Source: Paraspadella gotoi
Lineage: Eukaryota > Chaetognatha
DNA: 64,000 bases
Assembly: GCA_051294375.1 (NCBI GenBank)
Contig: CM119265.1
Location: 4,505,847 to 4,569,846 of the forward strand
Direction: 5' to 3'
Position numbers and translations under genes: made by a program. Shown in pieces: positions 10,812 to 23,219 of this stretch (positions are counted from its first letter, which is position 1; every line of letters begins with the position of its first letter). The notes under the pieces were generated by a model, which saw only the letters and a program-made list of their open reading frames with translations, was not told the DNA's origin and searched no databases.

Positions 10812-10939
<128 letters not shown>

Positions 10940-11258
10940 CCAACGTCTCCCGCAGAGTTATTTTTCGCAGAGAGATTTTTTCTCTATGCAAACTCGATCG
11001 AATCTCCGCCTTCCCTTGACGTCCTCTCGATCGTGCATTATTCAATCGTCTTTTCTTACCTCAAATCCGCTATCACTCCCTGTTGCGCTATTTCCATCGC
11101 TCCCTATTGGCTCATTCCTATCACCGAGAAGATAACTCTACCACCTGCTTTGAATATCTCCGCCTCTCCCCTCTCAGCAATTTCCTTCTTCCTCTTTTTA
11201 GCCTTTCCATTGTTTTCCCCGGCTTTCGTCGAGAGTCGGCAAACCGGAAGTGGGTCGA

Positions 11259-11261
<3 letters not shown>

Positions 11262-11297
<36 letters not shown>
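11262..11297. repeat. (CT)n microsatellite
   Basis: About 35 bases of CT immediately upstream of a CpG-rich patch. Confidence 0.92.
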
Positions 11298-11299
<2 letters not shown>

Positions 11300-11600
11300 C
11301 CTCTACCATGACCGCTGCGCCGCCGAGGTTATTTGGTCTAGTTTTGACTCGACGCCCGTCGAATATGCCTACGCGGTCAATGTTTTACTCTGGCGTCGGC
11401 GGCGCCGTCGGCGGGAAAGAGAAGAAGACTGCGTTTCCTGCGGCGTCGCCGGCGGCAGCGGCGTCGGTGCCGACCGTGCGGCGACGCGGGCCAAGGAGGT
11501 CCGGGCACGAAATCGTTAACGCCCGGCGGCCATGGCGGCCACAAACATCCCCCTGCCGTCGGCGATGGGAACAGGGGACGCGGTCTCTCTCAGTCAAAGA
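11300..11600 (+). promoter_or_regulatory. CpG island-like patch with a strong-context ATG
   Basis: Very CpG-dense DNA with GCC/GGC triplets. At 11,532 the sequence GCGGCCATGGCGG gives an ATG in near-ideal initiation context, opening a 50-residue frame that becomes Ser-rich in CT-rich DNA. Longer frames in the other phases are typical of high G+C. It could be a promoter with a first coding exon, but no 5' splice site stands out. No product is recognised. Confidence 0.3.
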
Positions 11601-11699
11601 TCGAGTCTTTCACTCCTCCCGACTCCATCATTTTCTCTCTCGGTTATGGACGCAAAAAAAAAAAAACCCTTTGGTTGATGCTAGGGTTACTGATGGAGG

Positions 11700-12870
11700 T
11701 TTGTTTCAATGGCGCTTCCGTAATGTTCCTCTATCATAGTTTTGAAAAATAGTACTATTAAATAATTTAAATGTAACCCTCTTTTTCTTGGCGACCAAAT
11801 ATTTGATAATTTTTTTGATGAAGCTTTCGCAACATCGTGCATCATCACACCTTGAAATATGAATGACTCTACTCCAGCAATGACCTCGCAACTGCGACCC
11901 TACCTCATACGTCCGGCCTGGAGTCAACAAAGCAAGAGTCTTGCATTATGGACGCTCGACCTTTTGATGCGAGTCGATCGTGAATTCGATGGGATTTCGC
12001 TCTCGTAACGATGCGAGAAACGAAAATGGGGTGGAGAAGGGGGGGGGACTGTTTTGTTTAGGATTGGAGGTGGATTTGTGGGTGGGAAATGTGCCAGAGT
12101 AATGTTTAGTAGATGGTTAACAAATGTACATTGTGGGACATCTCTAAGTAAAGTACTTTTTTTTACATTTAATGCATTTTCTATTACATGTTTTACAGAT
12201 GCATATTTATTATTTAAGAATGTTGTTTCTGATTCTTCTTGCGATGACGTCGCCGAGTTCCCAATTTCGCGAGACGGTGGAGTAGGGTAGAGTAGGGTGA
12301 GGCGAATATGGGAAGCGGCGGCAAAGTTGAGTTGAGTAAAGGTCGCGCATAAACCGGACGAGGGTAAGGGCGCGCCCGGGAATCGATCCCGCGAGACGAG
12401 GGTCGATGGCGGCGGCGTTTCGAGGCGAATGGATTAGCGAGACGCGAGGGCCACGGGGAATCGTTCTTCTAGTCGGATTTTTTTTTCTTTTATGCTCGAT
12501 CCGGTCCGGAATAGTTTCTGTTAATGAAAGGCTGAAGGGAAGGGTAATTTTATCTCTTCTAACTTTATGCTCATGCTTTTAAAAATTAATTCGATCGTCA
12601 GATAAAGTTAACGAGTATATGAGAAAACAAGAACAGAACGAAAAAAACAAAAAAACAAAGCAAAGCAAAACAAAAATTAAACAGAACAAAACAAAACAAA
12701 AATAAAACCAAGAAACAATCCTGAAACTCATGAACGAAACATGACGCCGAAGTAAGGTCGTTCATGATTTTGGCCATAACGTCGTCTGGGAGTTGAAAGT
12801 CAAAAGGCGAAGGAAAAAGTGTGAGTTGCCCTACTTTTGGGTTTTCTCACCTGAGAGACATTCGCTCTCT
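11700..12870. other. Mixed non-coding stretch
   Basis: AT-rich DNA, a CpG-rich patch at 12,240-12,450 and an A-rich AAAAC/AAAACA tract at about 12,640-12,715. No supported exon or RNA gene. Confidence 0.5.
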
Positions 12871-13084
12871 CTCTCTNNNNNNNNNNNNNNNNNNNNNNNN
12901 NNNNNNNNNNNNNNNNNNNNNNNNNNNNNNNNNNNNNNNNNNNNNNNNNNNNNNNNNNNNNNNNNNNNNNNNNNNNNNNNNNNNNNNNNNNNNNNNNNNN
13001 NNNNNNNNNNNNNNNNNNNNNNNNNNNNNNNNNNNNNNNNNNNNNNNNNNNNNNNNNNNNNNNNNNNNNNNNNNNNNNNNNNNN
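12865..13084. other. (CT)n followed by a 208-base assembly gap
   Basis: A CT run (12,865-12,876) enters N at 12,877-13,084. Further gaps lie at 13,263-13,272 (10 N) and 13,356-13,643 (288 N). Sequence between them is too short to interpret, though it contains a forkhead-like TGTAAACA at 13,142. Confidence 0.95.
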
Positions 13085-13803
13085 AATATCGCGAGCCAAC
13101 CGCAATTTTCCCATCCTCGCTTTCCTCCCTGCGGAATTGTTTGTAAACAAAAAGGAATCGCCTTCTTGCGACGGAAGCCGAAAACGCCATCTTCGCCAGG
13201 CGAGAGCGCGCTACGCCAGCCATTTATCGCTTCAGCTCTCGCTTTTTTCTTTTTACCTCTCTNNNNNNNNNNTACACTTTGTGAACCTTTATTTCGTTTT
13301 CTCTTTTGTTTCTCTACTTTATTAACATTAAGTTGTTTCTTTTGTCCCACGGCCCNNNNNNNNNNNNNNNNNNNNNNNNNNNNNNNNNNNNNNNNNNNNN
13401 NNNNNNNNNNNNNNNNNNNNNNNNNNNNNNNNNNNNNNNNNNNNNNNNNNNNNNNNNNNNNNNNNNNNNNNNNNNNNNNNNNNNNNNNNNNNNNNNNNNN
13501 NNNNNNNNNNNNNNNNNNNNNNNNNNNNNNNNNNNNNNNNNNNNNNNNNNNNNNNNNNNNNNNNNNNNNNNNNNNNNNNNNNNNNNNNNNNNNNNNNNNN
13601 NNNNNNNNNNNNNNNNNNNNNNNNNNNNNNNNNNNNNNNNNNNGCGGGGCGGTAGAAGTGAAAATCCTGGGTTTTATTTGTTTTCAAGGTTTCGTCTTAA
13701 TCGTCTCCTTGGCGACGGCGGATGCGGTTAGCGACCCGCGATAAAATCCGATGGAGAGACGAATGGTTCATCTCACCTTTAAAGTTTAATTCTTATTTTG
13801 TGG

Positions 13804-13835
13804 AGAGGAGGAGGAGGAGGAGGAAGAGGAGGAGC
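13804..13835 (+). repeat. (GGA)n repeat
   Basis: About ten GGA units with one interruption in purine-rich DNA. The stretch to 14,640 shows nothing else that I recognise. Confidence 0.85.
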
Positions 13836-14649
13836 AGGAAGCGGATCGGGAGGAAGGGAAGTAGAAAGAAGTGGAAAAAGAGCACCTCGGGAAAAGGAAT
13901 TATTCGAAGTTTAAAGGGAAATGACGCCGATGGGTTCGAGTGAAGGATAGTCTGGCTTTTCAGTCAGGGTTTCGCATCGTAATCGTTATAATCATTATGA
14001 CAACGGCGACGATTATGCCACTGAGTTTTCATCAATTTTCGGTAATTCATATTCATTATTCATAAAAGCGTAAGTTATAATTATTTTTAAAAAATCAATA
14101 TAAAAAGAAGTTGAAACAACGCGGAAAACGATTCCTCCCACAATTTTTACCCAAGATTGAAAAATAACGTTTTTGCTCCGTTGTCATTTATCGAGTTCAT
14201 TAGCATTCTTTATTATCCAGCCAACGGAGCGTTTTTGCCATAAAATTGCCATAAGAGACGCAGTAAACGGCACGAAATGTTTTTTTTCTTCCTTCGCACC
14301 CTTTGCTCAGCTGCGCCAGACCTGCGGAAGTCCCTCCACCTCGGTTCTACTCAACACCTTGGCTTAATTCAACTCCTTCGCTCGACTCCTTCGCTTCTGT
14401 ATTCCCAGTCACTTTCGCTCCTTTATATTCACGCACTTAAGTCTCTCGCTGAAGATCTTTTAACATTCGCCTTTCCCCTCGCTTCCTTCATTCTCATCTT
14501 CTAATCTTACCTTTACTTCCCTTTTTTCCTTACCCGCGCTCTTTTACCCTACCCCCCCTTCCCAACTTCGAACAGATCGCAATTGTTCCCTTGTTTCGAA
14601 AACAGTTATGTTATTATGTTTCCCCGATCAGTAATATAGTGCTTTTTTT

Positions 14650-14674
14650 NNNNNNNNNNNNNNNNNNNNNNNNN
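14650..14674. other. 25-N gap
   Basis: Exactly 25 N. Gaps of the same size occur at 19,131-19,155, 44,391-44,415 and 44,574-44,598, which suggests a fixed placeholder from gap-closing software and not a measured distance. Confidence 0.9.
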
Positions 14675-14774
14675 GTCGCGTCGTACGAGGTTCCTTCTGA
14701 TATACAATCTTATGCATTTGCACCGCTTTCGAGTGTGTCTTACGCAGACCTCTTCATATCCATTCTCCGATATC

Positions 14775-15285
14775 GTTTTATTCAACTTCCGTTGTCGCTA
14801 CCGTGAAAACGTTTCCCATAGAAACTGGTGCCACCTGGGACTAACCTCCTCGTCGGTGGCGACGAGACGAGACGAGGAACGTCAGCGCGATTTTAGTTTA
14901 AAATAATTTCCAAATCGACGGTAAAAGGCGCCCTAAAAAACGGGAATAATTTGTAATGGGTTTTTTAAAAAAAAAAACAACATTTTTTTCCTGATTCATA
15001 GGAATAGACCTTGTTCATAAATAGTGGTTACAAGCAATATAAGCTTTTTAAATATTGGACCTTAATAAACATATCCCTGGTCCCGAAACGAGGAGTTTGT
15101 CACAAAGATGAAGGAAAATCAAAAGGCCCAACGAAAGCCTATGAAGATATTCCTCTGATTTTCATTTTTTCCTGTTTTAACAGACGCGAGAAGGATTGAG
15201 AAAAGTGGGACTATAGGACGCACGAAATACTACATCCCAGGCTGAAATATCGGTCCTCTTCCGTGGGTTCAAACGGAGACTCGGG
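14775..15285 (+). repeat. Inverted-duplication arm A
   Basis: Aligns by eye to the reverse complement of 19,215-19,745. Shared anchors include CAACTTCCGT, GTGAAAACG and GATTCATAGGAATAGAC. Differences include many single-base indels plus a diverged block around 15,060-15,105. Confidence 0.85.
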
Positions 15286-15299
15286 TCCGTGCCTCCTCC

Positions 15300-16190
15300 G
15301 AAAAAATCCCATTGCAAATCATTGCGGTCGCGAGGACATACCGCAGTGACGCAGCCAGGTTCCCAGAGTTATTCGTATCACCTTCGTCGCATCACAAATA
15401 CTCCATATCAAACTCGCTTCCGCGCGCTCATAACTGGTACTGCTGATCTCAGGTGTTGTAGTGTTTCATCTTCTATGCCTTGGCTGATTCTTCATACTTC
15501 TCTCTCTCTCCTTGTTGTGTTTCCTCGTCGTCCTCTTAGGCGTTCCTCCCTGTGTTCGTTTTTTTTCTTTTATAGACGCGTCTTCAGAACCGAGGTATGG
15601 AGAGTAGTGCTTTGTGTGTTCGATAGATAGCGATCACAGTATAGTTGGGTTTTTATTCGTTCTTCGAGGCATTTCTCGAGAATTCTCCTCCGACTACTCG
15701 TCCTGCAGGGTCTCGTATGGATCTGAACTGATTATCTATTTTTTCTATACTATTATTTCACACTTATATTTTTATAATTTATCACGGTTTAGTTTGATAT
15801 TAATATTAATATATATCACAGTTATATTTCGGTCTCTACCCCTGGCTGCTATCTTTATTCGCCGCCGTGTATACAACGTTTTGTAATCTTCTTTTCAAGC
15901 TCTAGTGTTATTAGACAAATCTTTTCGCCTTCAGACGAGAGACGAGAGAGAGAGAGAGTAGAAGACGAGACGAGGAGACTGAGGGCCCGAGAGGAGTAGA
16001 GAGAGTCTATGATGACAGGGAGAAAGAGCCATGGAGGTATGCCCGTATTTTCCATTGAAGATGATAGAGATGCAGAGCAGCAGAGACGCATGTATATTCT
16101 ATCTTCATGCTGTTTCGTTGTTATGATATGCATACTACAACCATCAAGATCGCCATCATAGATCTATGTACTCGCATTCAAATCCAGCTG
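15300..16190. other. Unpaired segment inside the inverted duplication
   Basis: This part of the left side has no obvious partner on the right side. It contains a 28-33-bp segment (15,513-15,545, with CCTCGTCGTCCTCTTAGGCG) also found at about 9,931-9,966. No coding exon is recognised. Confidence 0.5.
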
Positions 16191-16194
16191 TCAC

Positions 16195-16428
16195 GAATGA
16201 TCTCGAAGTCTCTCGCTCTATCCCCTCGACAGGGATCAGAAATGAACACGTTGGTCATAACCACACCCGCCATCGGCTGCCCCTTCCCCTCCCTTCGGTT
16301 CTCATCAATCGGCTCTGGGCGCTTTCACACTTAGACGATGCATCGCCGGGGCGTCTGGCAAAGCGTAATAAAGACGAAAAAGGATTGTGATTCCATTTCA
16401 GGGTAAGGCCTCTCTAATTTTTCGGAAG

Positions 16429-16494
<66 letters not shown>

Positions 16495-16497
16495 GGT

Positions 16498-16530
<33 letters not shown>

Positions 16531-17055
16531 AGGAAGGGAGAGAAAGAGAAAGGAGAGAGAGAAGAGAAGGAAGAGAGAGAAGAGAGAGAGAGGCAGAGTG
16601 CGCCTTCGGCGAGTTTGGAGCTCTGCGCGCTTTTACGACTCTTCCGGGAGAACCGAAGGCAGAAAATAGAAAAGCGACGTAGGAAAAAAAAGAAAGAGAA
16701 AAAAAAAAGAAAAATAAGAAAAAAATCGAGACTGCGTAATAAAAGAAAGAACAGAAGCGAAATAGATTGAGCCTAACGTGTTTATATTTGAAGGGGAGAG
16801 GAGAGGGAGGGAGAAATAGAAAATGAAGGAAATAAGGAAGGAAAGAAGGAAAAAAACACAAAATATTTTCGCTGATAAATAGAAACTGAAAAACAAACCG
16901 GTGCAATGATCGCCAAATTCTCTCCTCTCTTCTCTCATCTTTCTGCTCTCTCTCTCTGCCCTCTCTCTCTCTCAATCTCTCATCGTCTCTCTCTCTCTCC
17001 TCATCTCTCTCTCTCATCTCTCCTGCTCTCTCTCCCTTCTCTCTCCTAAGTTGAC
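16195..17055 (+). repeat. Inverted-duplication arm B with (GA)n and (CT)n tracts
   Basis: Matches the reverse complement of 17,762-18,640, starting at GGGATCAGAAATGAAC and including GAAAAAGGATTGTGA and CGCCAAATTCTCTC. It contains interrupted (GA)n at about 16,431-16,605 and (CT)n at about 16,921-17,045. Long frames over it are repeat artefacts. Confidence 0.85.
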
Positions 17056-17584
17056 CCCTTTTTCAATCAGCGATAAGATTGCGTCTCTTTCTCCGGAGGT
17101 TTACAAGATGGAAATTGACCCTACGGCATAACGATAATCGCCAAGTAACTTTATTCTCGTCGAGAACGGCATGGCTTGCTTTCTTTTCTTTCCTTCTTTC
17201 TTTTTTCTCCCTTTTTATTTCTTTATTTTAAAAACTAAATAAAATCTTCGGCAGTTTGAACCGAAAAAAAAAGAAAAAAGAAAAAAAGAAAGATCCCGTC
17301 GTCAGGTGCGAAAGACGTTTGACGATAAAAAAAGAGATAAAAAAGGGCGAAATTAACGAGACTTTTCGGGAATGAAATAACAATTCACGGTCGGGCCGCG
17401 CGAGAGATTTTTTTTCGGCAAGCTTGAGTGATTGACAACTTTTACCAGTTTGTACATATGAAACCCACTATCATAAAGCGTTATAAAAAAAAAAATTATA
17501 ATAAAAATCCAGTGAATTGAATATAGAAAGAAAGTCGGGAAAAAATGTAGGAGAAATATATATAATGAAATCATGGGGAAAACC

Positions 17585-17757
17585 GTCAATTAACCATTAA
17601 CCATTAACTTTTTAATTTATTCATACCTTACCGTTAATATAATATAATGTAATATAATGTAATCATCATCATACGACCTCGGACATTCGCCGATGAACGA
17701 AACCCAAACTTCCTTCTTCAACCACAACACATTCCTCCCGCAACTTTAAAAAAAAAA
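17585..17757 (+). repeat. Direct repeat D, copy 1 (palindrome spacer)
   Basis: Lies in the spacer (17,056-17,761) between arms B and B'. It recurs in the same orientation at about 18,882-19,062, sharing CCGTTAATATAAT, CGGACATTCGCCG and CCACAACACATTCC. Confidence 0.85.
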
Positions 17758-17761
17758 AAAT

Positions 17762-17805
17762 CAGCTTAGGAGAGGAGAAGTCGGAGAGATGAGGGAGAGA
17801 TGAGA

Positions 17806-17890
<85 letters not shown>

Positions 17891-18248
17891 ATTTGGCGAT
17901 CATTGCACCGAGCTTTTCTGTTTTTCAGTTTCTATTTATCAGGAAAATATTTGTGTTTTTTCCTTCTTCCTTCTTATTTCCTTCTTTCTATTTTTCTTCC
18001 CTCCGCTCTCCCTCTCCCCTTCAAATATAAACAACGTTAGGCTCAATCTATTTTTCGGCTTCTGTTCTTCTTTTATTTAGCGCAGTCTCGATTTTTTTTC
18101 TTATTTTTCTTTTTTTTTTCTTTTCTTTTTTTTCTCCTGTGACGTCGACTTTCTATTTTCTGCCTTCTGTGTTCTCCCCGAAGAGTCGTAAAAGCTGCGC
18201 GAGCTCCAAATCTCGGAAGGCGCACTCTCTCTCTCTCTCTCTGCTCTC

Positions 18249-18292
<44 letters not shown>

Positions 18293-18378
18293 GTCTCTTC
18301 CTCTCTCTCTCTCTCTCTCTCTCTCCTCTCCTCTCTCTTCTCTCTCTATCCTTCTCTCTCTCTCTCTCCTCTCTCTCT

Positions 18379-18418
<40 letters not shown>

Positions 18419-18640
18419 ACTCTCCCCTTTCCGAAAAATTAGAGAGGCCTTACCCCCTGAAATGGAAGTCACAATCCTTTTCGTCTTTATTACGCTTTGC
18501 CAGACGCCCCGGCGAGCGATCGTTCTAAGTGTGAAAGCGCCAGAGCCGAGAATGAAACTGAAGGGGGAAGGGGCAGCCGATGGCGGGTGTTTATGACCAA
18601 CGTGTTCATTTCTGATCCCGGAGGGGGAGCCTCGAGATAT
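17762..18640 (-). repeat. Inverted-duplication arm B'
   Basis: Reverse-complement partner of arm B, with (GA)n at about 17,805-17,890 and a 200-base interrupted (CT)n at about 18,223-18,425. Arms differ by substitutions, microsatellite length and small indels. Confidence 0.85.
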
Positions 18641-18713
18641 TTCGTGGCTTTTATGCTGCATCATTTTAGTCGTTGGAGTTGTAGGTATCGTAACAGCATG
18701 CGGATTCGACCCG

Positions 18714-18773
18714 TCTCTCTCTCTCTCTCTTCTCTCTCTCTGTTTCTGTCTCTCTCTCTCTCTCCTCTCCGTT

Positions 18774-18825
<52 letters not shown>
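18714..18825. repeat. Interrupted (CT)n microsatellite
   Basis: About 110 bases of CT with scattered interruptions between arm B' and repeat D copy 2. Confidence 0.9.
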
Positions 18826-18881
18826 GTCATGAACGAAAATTTGTTCTAATAAACTAACTGAAGGTTCCTTTTTCCCGCCGT

Positions 18882-19062
18882 TTAATTAACCATAACTTGT
18901 ATAATTTATTCATACTCTTACCGTTAATATAATTATAATGTGAATATAAATGTAATCATCAATTCATACGACTCGGACATTCGCCGGAATGAACGGAAAA
19001 CCCGAAACTTGTCCTTTCTTCAACCACAACACATTCCTTCCCGCAACTTTAAAAAAAAAAAA
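18882..19062 (+). repeat. Direct repeat D, copy 2
   Basis: Second copy of the spacer segment at 17,585-17,757, with many one-base insertions relative to copy 1. A 25-N gap follows at 19,131. Confidence 0.85.
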
Positions 19063-19214
19063 AGCGAAGGGCGGAGAAAAAAAGTCCTTGGAAAAACGTA
19101 CATTCGCGTACATTTTGCCGCGAGGGCCGTNNNNNNNNNNNNNNNNNNNNNNNNNTTTTTTTTTTTCACGAGGTTACGAAACTCTGGAACTCTCGTTCCG
19201 CTTTCCTCCCGCCC

Positions 19215-19745
19215 ATTTTCATTTTTTCCCCCCGATCTCCGTTGAACCCACGAAAACCGAATTCAGCCTTGTAGTATTCGTCTCCTTAGTCCCACTTTTC
19301 TCATCCTCTCGCGCTAAAACAAAAATAAAATCAGAGATATCTCAAGGCTTTCGTTGGCTTTGGATTTTCCCTTCTCTTTTGACAACTTTTTCGACCAGGA
19401 TATGACGTTCAAGTTTTTGGAGAGTGGCATTGGCAATATCTCAATCATTTTTACGAATGTAATATCCAATATTAAAACTTACTATGCTTGTAACGACTAT
19501 TTATGAACAAGTCTATTCCTATGAATCAGAAAAAAATGTTGTTTTTTTTTTAAAAACCCATTTACAAATATTCCACGTTTTGGCGCCTTTTTTACCGTCG
19601 ATTTTGGAAATTGATTTAAACTAAAATTCCGTGACGTTCCTCGGTCTCGTCGTCGCCCACCGAGAAGAGGTTACGTCCCCAGGGGGCACCGTTGCTATGG
19701 AAACCGTTTTCACGTAGCGACGGAAGTTGATAAACGTCGGTCTCG
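19215..19745 (-). repeat. Inverted-duplication arm A'
   Basis: Reverse-complement partner of arm A; it closes the nested inverted structure that opened at 14,775. Confidence 0.85.
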
Positions 19746-19799
19746 TAACAAAAACTCACTGAGATTGTTATGGCCTCCGACGACGCTCCGCTATTTCGT

Positions 19800-20090
19800 G
19801 AGTGTGGGAGAGAGAGGCCTGGAAGAGAGGAGAGAGAAAAGATAATAATCGGAGAGAGGGAGATTGACGATTAGATGAAACACGGAGAAGAGAGAAGAGA
19901 GAAAGAGAGAGAGAGAGAGAGAGAGGAGAGATGCAGAAGAGAGAACTAAGAGGAGAGAGATGAGAGACAGAGAGAGAGAGAGAGGAGAGCGATGAGTAGA
20001 GAGAGAGAGTGAGAGAGAGAGAGAAGAGAGAGAAAGAGAGGAGAGAAGAGAGAGAGAGATGAGAGAGAGAGATGAAAATAAAACAGTTTA
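19800..20090. repeat. Interrupted (GA)n tract
   Basis: About 290 bases of GA with frequent interruptions. Frames over it are repeat artefacts. Confidence 0.9.
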
Positions 20091-20317
20091 TTATTTTTTC
20101 TTTTCGTATTTCCCTACGGGCGTCACGCACGATGCGTTCGTGAGAAGAGGATTGGAGCGATGGGTGAGGTTGATGGGTGAGGAAAGGAAAACGAAGTCGT
20201 TCTCTTCGTCTGCTGGATGACTCCGTCACCCACCTTTTCACCCACTCATTTCCTCTCCTCCCCCTTTTCTCACCCGCTAGTTCCTAGCCAAAAAAAACAA
20301 AAAACTCCAACCAAACT

Positions 20318-20600
20318 CAAGATGGCGTCTGTGGAACTAAACGCTACTAATTGAAGGAGAAGTGGGCGTGGTGGCGCGTGAAGGACGCCGGCCGCTTTCT
20401 ACGCCGCCGCCGAGCTGCTTCCTCCTCCGCTGCTGCCCCCGCCGCTTCCTCATCCGCCTCCGCCGCCGAGGAGTCTGCGTTTTGGGCTGCCGGGTCTCCA
20501 GAGGCTCGGGCGAAATGCGTGTGGACGAAGAGCGTGGGCAGAGACCGTGCGTGAAAGGGCATGTGACGACAGCGTGGGCGATCAGTGCGGACCAAGCTTG
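20318..20600 (+). promoter_or_regulatory. CpG-rich patch with an AAGATGGCGTC start-like motif
   Basis: AAGATGGCGTC at 20,320-20,330 fits the YY1-type element AANATGGCGNC often found at animal promoters around a start codon. The ATG frame stops after 10 codons (ending ALA-free, TGA), so it would need splicing or serve as a non-coding element. GCC/GCT triplets at 20,400-20,480 give Ala/Ser runs in one frame and Glu/Ala in the opposite strand. Confidence 0.25.
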
Positions 20601-20639
20601 AGCCTCGTCAATGGGCGATGAGTGTGGGAAGACAGTTAT

Positions 20640-21500
20640 TCATTTTGCCGGTTTTTAATTTCGATATATCAAGAATACAAAAAACATTAAAAAGAACTCT
20701 CTACATTTTTGAAGAACAAATTAATATATTTCTGAATACATAATACAAACATCTTAGTTCGAAAACCTCGCAAGAATCACTTAATTTCATGGGCGTAGGT
20801 AAAACCCAAAGAGGGCGAAAGGGATCGCCGTGAACGAGTTTGAAATCGCTGGGATTCTCATAACGGCGGGAGTGGCAGCTCTGTCGACGAGGAAGTGGGA
20901 GTGTCAGCTTAGGAAGAGGGGAAGGTGGCGGTCAGCCATTTTTTTTCTTTGGCGCGGAGAGACGACGTTTGGACGGATTGAAGGTGAACCGGAGGTCCCG
21001 ATTTTATTGCCGGTCGAAACGAGGAAGGGGCGGACCTTAATGGATCTGCAAATCTATTATTAATGATATTATCAGCCTGCATATAAAAAAAGGGAAGAAA
21101 AGCCGAATCTCGTCCGATGGTGAAGGTAGAAGATTGGGCGATATTCTTTAGCACGATCCGACTCATTGCCTTCGAATCATTAACGAAATACAAAAATATC
21201 CAGGAACAAAGTAGCCATTCCCGAATAACAACCACTCATTGGCGTTTGGCTTTTCATCCAATTTTAAAAGATGAGCAGAGACGATCCGTCTCTTCTCTCT
21301 CTGTTCAGTGATATTGATTTTGATGTGGTCGTTAGCTGCGTCTTTAGGAAAAAAGAAAAACAAAAAAACTGCAATTGAAATTATTCAGACAATGACAATA
21401 CAATACAATTTTACGAATGAAATTTTAAAAATAAGAAGGGATTTAATTAGCGATTGAAACGTTTAACATTAAATTAAAGTTTAATAAAAAATATAAAAAA
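20640..21500. other. Mostly AT-rich stretch, nothing secure
   Basis: A few frames of 60-100 codons are open, but none shows a recognisable domain or paired splice sites. The GC-richer part at 20,870-21,050 could be exonic; I cannot support it. Confidence 0.4.
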
Positions 21501-21535
21501 TTCGATAAAAGACGAAGAACGCCGGTCGGAAACGT

Positions 21536-21713
21536 ATGTGCGGGTCGCCAAGCAGCTGCCCACGTCCGACAAGCAGATGGCGTTGTCGAAGAAAAACCGG
21601 GCTTAGATCGAGATGCTTGCTTTTAGATTGGAAACAAGCAATAAATCGGGAATCGGCCGCCGGAAGAGAGAGACCGGCATCGTGCGAACAGATTTGTTTT
21701 CCGTATGAAGCTG
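21536..21713 (+). CDS. Possible exon ending at a strong 5' splice site
   Basis: A frame from ATG at 21,536 runs open to AAGCTG|GTGAGT, a strong donor with the boundary at 21,713 (phase 1). Another phase also reads well for 30 residues (SETYVRVAKQLPTSDKQ) but stops at 21,604-21,606 without a good acceptor. The local G+C rise and the donor support an exon; which frame is used, and for what product, is unknown. Confidence 0.2.
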
Positions 21714-22013
21714 GTGAGTGGTAAGAAGGAAATGGGAGGAAAGAAAGAAAAAAAAAAGTTAAAATCTAAAGAGAATGAAAAAAAAGATTAAAAAAAAAAT
21801 AAATGAAAAAAAGAAAAGACGACAGAAAAAAAAAGTGAAGTTGTTTCAATGTAAAAAGCGAAAAAAAAATATTTATTTGACTTCAGCAAGAAAGCAATTA
21901 CATACACTTCACATGCCACAACCGGATGAAGCGAGAGTAAAGAAAAGGAATGAGATACAAGAAGAAAAAGATCACAACAGTCACAAAGGAAAAAAAAGAA
22001 AAGGAATTGAGGC

Positions 22014-22017
<4 letters not shown>

Positions 22018-22046
<29 letters not shown>
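22018..22046. repeat. (GA)n microsatellite
   Basis: About 28 bases of GA in A-rich DNA that extends over 21,730-22,230 with no other feature. Confidence 0.9.
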
Positions 22047-22050
<4 letters not shown>

Positions 22051-22336
22051 GGGGAAATATCCTCGAGGAAAAAATACTAGGCAAAAGTCAGTGAGCATCA
22101 GGAACGCTCAAATCAGGGATCTAGGGAATGAAGGAAAAAAAAAAGATAAAAGAAAACTTCAAATAATCTTAGAAGAAAAATAAAAATCCCTCGGCGGAAT
22201 ATAAAAAAAAAAAAAGGAAAAAGGAATCAAGGGAATCGAGGCGGAAGTGCACGCGGGGATTTTCCTGTGCGATTAATTCGCCCCTGACTGCATAAATCAT
22301 TTTCAGACTAAACAAACACGGCCCGAAAAAATTTAG

Positions 22337-22338
<2 letters not shown>

Positions 22339-22419
<81 letters not shown>
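22339..22419. repeat. (CT)40 microsatellite, one interruption
   Basis: About 80 bases of CT with a single TT step. A GC-rich GGCGGT repeat at 22,495-22,515 follows. Confidence 0.95.
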
Positions 22420-22421
<2 letters not shown>

Positions 22422-22689
22422 GATTAAATTAAAGGACGACTCTCGTTTGACAAGGTTGGCCGCCGACGACATACGTCAAGAGCGGCAAAGGCGGGTGGCG
22501 GTGGCGGTGGCGGTAGGAGTGGGTGAGGTGGGTGAGTGTACGATGGGTGAGGTTTAGGGGTAAAGGGGAGGCGTTTCAAGGACGGCGCGGAGGCCGTCTT
22601 GATTGATTTCGACCATTATTTAGTCCTCGTCTGGAGAAACACCATTTGTCTTGGTTTTCTTTCTTCGCGTCGAGATGCGTTTTTCGGCC

Positions 22690-23160
22690 GGGGGCGGCGG
22701 AGGAAAGAGGAAAAGGGAGGAAGGAAGGAGGAAAGGAAAAGAGAGGGGAGGGAAAAGAGGAAGGAGGAAGAAAGATGGAGAATGGAGATATAAGAAGAAA
22801 GGAAAAAATGGCCGTTGAGAAAGAGAAAGGGAAAGAAGAAAGACGTAAGAAAAGAGGAGGGAGCGGGGGAGAAAGGGAAAAAGGGAGGAAAGAGGAAAGA
22901 AAGTGAAGAAGAAGAAAAAAAAATGGCTGTAAAAAAAAGATAGAGAAAGAGTTAGGTGAGGAAACAAGTAACGAGGAATGAAGGAAAGAAAAAGGGTAAT
23001 AAAATATATCTAGAATGGTCGATAGAGGGAAAAAAGAAAAGGGGCAGAAATAAAAGGAAACATAGGCGAAATAAAAGGAAAGGAGGAGGGAAGGAAGGGG
23101 AGGAAGGAAATAGACTTAGGATGAGGAGAAGAGAAGAAGAGAATGTCGTTACGGAATAAA
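22690..23160. repeat. Purine-rich low-complexity tract
   Basis: Nearly continuous A and G with GGAAG/GAAAG motifs. The frames on both strands (Lys/Glu/Gly/Arg or Phe/Ser/Leu/Pro) follow from composition. Confidence 0.85.
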
Positions 23161-23219
23161 TGGGGAAGAGGAGCAAAATGAGAAGAGGGAAGAAAAGAGA
23201 AGGAAAGATCGAAGAAAAC

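Noticed and set aside
12375-12405. GGGATCGATTCCC on the - strand, like a tRNA T-arm
   Set aside because: No acceptor stem, D-arm or anticodon arm could be placed around it.
12793-13744. Long open frames spanning N runs
   Set aside because: N cannot encode stops, so the frames are artificial. The same applies to frames over 37.3-38.1, 55.2-55.9, 58.7-59.1 and 62.4-63.4 kb.
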